DNA from: Brienomyrus brachyistius | Lineage: Eukaryota; Chordata; Actinopteri; Osteoglossiformes; Mormyridae | Reading direction: 5' to 3' | NCBI RefSeq assembly: GCF_023856365.1 | Contig: NC_064544.1 | Location: forward strand, 24,280,399-24,344,398 | DNA: 64,000 nt | Shown: positions 61,247 to 64,000 of the stretch, piece after piece | Layout: each line of letters begins with the position of its first letter | Numbering within the stretch: position 1 is the first letter of the stretch | The notes under the pieces: model-generated | What the model saw: the letters and a program-made list of their open reading frames with translations, nothing else | Databases searched by the model: none | What the model was told of the DNA's origin: nothing | Made by a program: the position numbers and the translations under genes

Positions 61247-64000
61247 CTGTTTGTTGTACTTGCTGGTGGTCTGACAGCTGTACTCAGAGCAATGGTCAGA
61301 TCCAAGCGATATGTTATCTCCGGTTCCCACGAAGGTGTTTGCTGGGGGCAGGTCCTGCACAGCCTGGTGTTTTTTCCCGGCTGTGGGTGACTGAGGGTGC
61401 AGCTGGACCGTAGGCAAGGGAGAGCTGGACTTGTAATGTCGAGCGAGGTCGGGACTCCCGGGACCGCCATTGACAGAGCGGTAGCGACCCATGCCTGGGC
61501 TGTCTGACAGTTTCTCATTCACGCCGTCATAGCGTTGCCCGTTGGGTTTGGATGCCTCCACAGTGACAATGCTGCTGTACAGGGGCTGCTTGGACTTCTT
61601 GTTCTTCCTGTCCTTTTTGGGTTTCTTGTTCTTGTCATGCTGCTGAGGGGTGAAAAAGTCCTCATGGTCCTTCTTTCCGGCCTCATAGCCATTCTTGCTC
61701 TTGGGCCGGCAGTACCGGGCCATGACAACAATGAGGATGATGAGGATTACTGTCATAATACCCGATACCACACCTATCACAATGCTCAGTCTCTGTTTAC
61801 CTAAGTCGTAATTTGGGTCTCCGGCAATGTCAACAGACAGGGGTGTCCCCAGGCTCTTAGCAACCTGGGCCTCCACAATGGTAGAGTTAGACACTGTCTC
61901 ATTAATGTACACGTGCACCAAGGTTGTGGTACTCTGTGACGGGAGGCCACTGTCATTCACTTGCACCACTAGACGATGCAAACCATAGTGCTTCTGCTCC
62001 ACCTTGCCCACCAGGGAAATTACCCCATTGGCAGGGTCAATCTCAAACAGTTTGAACGGATTCCCACCTACAATGCTGAAGTTCAGGTCAGCGTTGACGC
62101 CAGTGTCGGTGTCTGTGGCCAAGACTGTCCTCACCACAGTCCTGGAGTTACTAGTGGGTGGCAGCAGTGTATAAGAGTTGTTGCTGGGAAAGGTGACGGT
62201 GGGAGGATTGTCATTCTCATCCATAACAGACAATGACACTGTTGCCGTGGCAGAACGGGGTGGAATCCCGCCATCTACTGCTTTCACTCTGAATGTGTAG
62301 GTAGTCTTTTGCTCCCTGTCAAAGGACACAGTGGAAAAGATTGTCCCAGTGTCATTTTCTATGGAAAATATGTCCTCCTCCTCCTCTATGTAAAGGCTCA
62401 TCTGTGCATTTTCCCCTTTGTCCGCATCACTTACAGTAACCATCCCTACAGGGCTGTTAGGCTGCAGGTTCTCCTTTACATAAAAAGTAAACACATCTTG
62501 CATGAACTTTGGCTCATTGTCATTTTTATCTGCCACCAGGACCACCACGGTGGCAGACCCCTGGAGGACTGGGATGCCCTTGTCCTTGGCGATGACTTTA
62601 AATTCATACCTTTCTGCCTGCTCCCTGTCCAAAACGGTGTTGACTCTGATGTCCCCGCTGTCGGCATCAATGGAAAATATTCCATTTACAGAGGGGTCCA
62701 GGGAATAAGAAATCTGGGCATTCTTCCCGCTGTCTGCATCAAGAGCTACTACGTTAGTCACTTTTTCACCTGGGGCGTTGTTTTCTGGAAAGGAAACTTC
62801 CACCACATTCTGGCTAAATATAGGGGGGTTGTCATTGGTGTCCCCCACCTTGACAATCAAGGAGTTGTTGCTAGATAAGCTAGGGCTTCCAGAGTCTACA
62901 GCCACAATGACAACGTTGTACTCCTGTGTGGCCTCGTAGTCCAGAGGGGCTGAGGTGTGAAGGAGGTACTTTTTTCTGTTTTGCTCGCCCTCTGTCTCAC
63001 TGGCTGGTTTCAGCTGGAAGGGCACATCCCCTACCACGGTGCACGTTACCACCCCATTCTCTCCCTGGTCTCGGTCTGACACCTGCACCAGCGCCACTGG
63101 GGTGTCCACCACCACATCCTCTGCCACATTAGCTACCCCATCCTTTACGAATATCCTCCCAATCTTCCGGATGTCAATGATGGGCACGTTGTCATTCTCA
63201 TCTTTGATGTTGAGCACCACCGTGGCTTTATCTGTCTTGGGGGGCTGCCCGCGGTCACGGGCCATGACTGTGAAGCGCAGCTGGCTGACCTCCTCGCGAT
63301 CGATGCGGTGCAGCACGCTAAGCCAGCCCGAGCCTTCATCCAGGCGCAGGAGCCGACGGACAGACTCAGTGGCCGCGCCGAAAACGTACTCGATCTGCCC
63401 GTTTACTCCAACATCAGAATCGGTGGCCTTTAGCTGCAGAATGGGGGCTCCAGGGGAGCTGTTCTCAGCCAGGTCAGCCTCGTATATGCTCTTCTCAAAG
63501 CGGGGGCTGTTGTCATTCACATCCGTAATCATAACACGTAGGATGGCTTGGGAGGAACGAGGAGGGTCTCCCCCATCCCTGACCCGCAACGTCAGCTCAT
63601 AGGAGTCCCTCTGCTCCCTGTCTAGGGCCCCTTTAATGATCAGCTGTGGCTGCTTCTCCCCATCCGTTGTGTCAGCAACTTGGAGTTCAAAGACACTGCT
63701 TCTGCCAGCTCCCTCAGTGTCAAATCTCCTCTTGCCTGAGTAACTCTCCCCAGCATCGACACGGCCCATAGCACTGGACCCCGGCCGCCTGACTGAGCCC
63801 TCCCCACTGTCCTGGAGCAGCTCATAGCGCTCTATTCCATTTCTGCCAAAATCTCTATCAGTAGCTGTGGGAAGTAAATACAGCGTACCTATCGGTCTGT
63901 TCTCCTCCACCGATAAAGTCAGCACAGGAGATGGGAAGGACGGGGTATTGTCATTTATGTCTAAGATTATCACTTTTCCCTCAAACAGGTCGACCCAGCT
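61247..64000 (-). CDS. pcdh7: pcdh7 large first coding exon, partial: end of EC1, EC2-EC7, transmembrane segment, CM1/CM2 cytoplasmic region
   Basis: Protocadherin-7 is a delta-1 protocadherin, a calcium-dependent homophilic adhesion receptor of the plasma membrane, prominent in the nervous system. This exon gives 918 in-frame codons and is open to the window edge, so the start codon, signal peptide and most of EC1 lie outside; the apparent start at 63973 is an internal GTG (Val). Numbering from the edge, calcium-binding linkers mark the repeats: DINDN 14-18, DVNDN 160-164, DENDN 267-271, DTNDN 387-391, DKNDN 491-495, DENDN 594-598. EC7 ends near 720, the membrane span is about 738-760 (61721-61789), and the tail follows with a Lys-rich stretch (about 789-805) and the SPDLARHYKSSSPLP and QDLPPANTFVG motifs. 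The tail matches PCDH7 rather than PCDH1, PCDH9 or PCDH11 from memory of those families; pcdh7a versus pcdh7b cannot be decided. The exon ends CAG|GTAAGT in phase 0. Confidence 0.96.

Noticed and set aside
63971..63973. Start codon of the 929-codon frame at 63973
   Set aside because: It is an internal GTG in a vertebrate exon; the frame is open upstream to the window edge and reads as the end of EC1.

Overview
The window is vertebrate, almost certainly teleost, genomic DNA from one locus: part of a delta-1 protocadherin gene, pcdh7, on the minus strand. Support for a fish genome: GT-AG introns, CpG depletion outside one island, many (CA)n, (GATA)n and poly-G tracts, a tRNA-derived SINE with an (ATT)n tail, and decayed Ty3/Gypsy and hAT-type elements. 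Nothing here looks like a bacterial operon, and I found no second protein-coding gene.

Layout. At the right edge (61247-64000, minus) lies most of the large first coding exon of pcdh7: the end of cadherin repeat EC1, all of EC2-EC7, the membrane span and the cytoplasmic CM1/CM2 region. The exon runs off the window, so the start codon, signal peptide and most of EC1 are not present. It ends at a consensus donor (CAG|GTAAGT). The next recognisable coding exon is 49.3 kb downstream at 11711-11927 (minus). It encodes the CM3 region and opens with the RRVTF motif known in this family to dock protein phosphatase 1-alpha. Bases 1-11710 are the following intron; later exons are outside the window.

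The 49-kb intron carries the repeats: a hAT-like remnant with a BED-finger trace (13.4-15.2 kb), a 41-bp minisatellite (23.7-24.3 kb), a decayed Ty3/Gypsy element (24.6-27.2 kb), a 1.2-kb-spaced direct duplication (28.6-30.3 kb), three related inverted-repeat elements (38.1, 40.5 and 47.8 kb), a tRNA-SINE (45.6 kb), a 25-bp minisatellite (46.0 kb) and a 34-bp array (52.6 kb). It also holds a CpG island at 56.63-56.86 kb, a strong CTCF-type motif at 21.1 kb and several non-repetitive stretches that look like conserved developmental enhancers. That last reading is inference only.

How the parts work together: the two exons join in phase 0 and give a receptor whose cytoplasmic tail either includes CM3 (exon 11711-11927) or stops early. 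Two sequence features could influence that choice: a (CA)n tract 17-45 nt past the CM3 exon donor, and a 20-codon open extension into the intron after the first exon. The longest open frames elsewhere come from minisatellites or transposon debris and are not annotated as genes.
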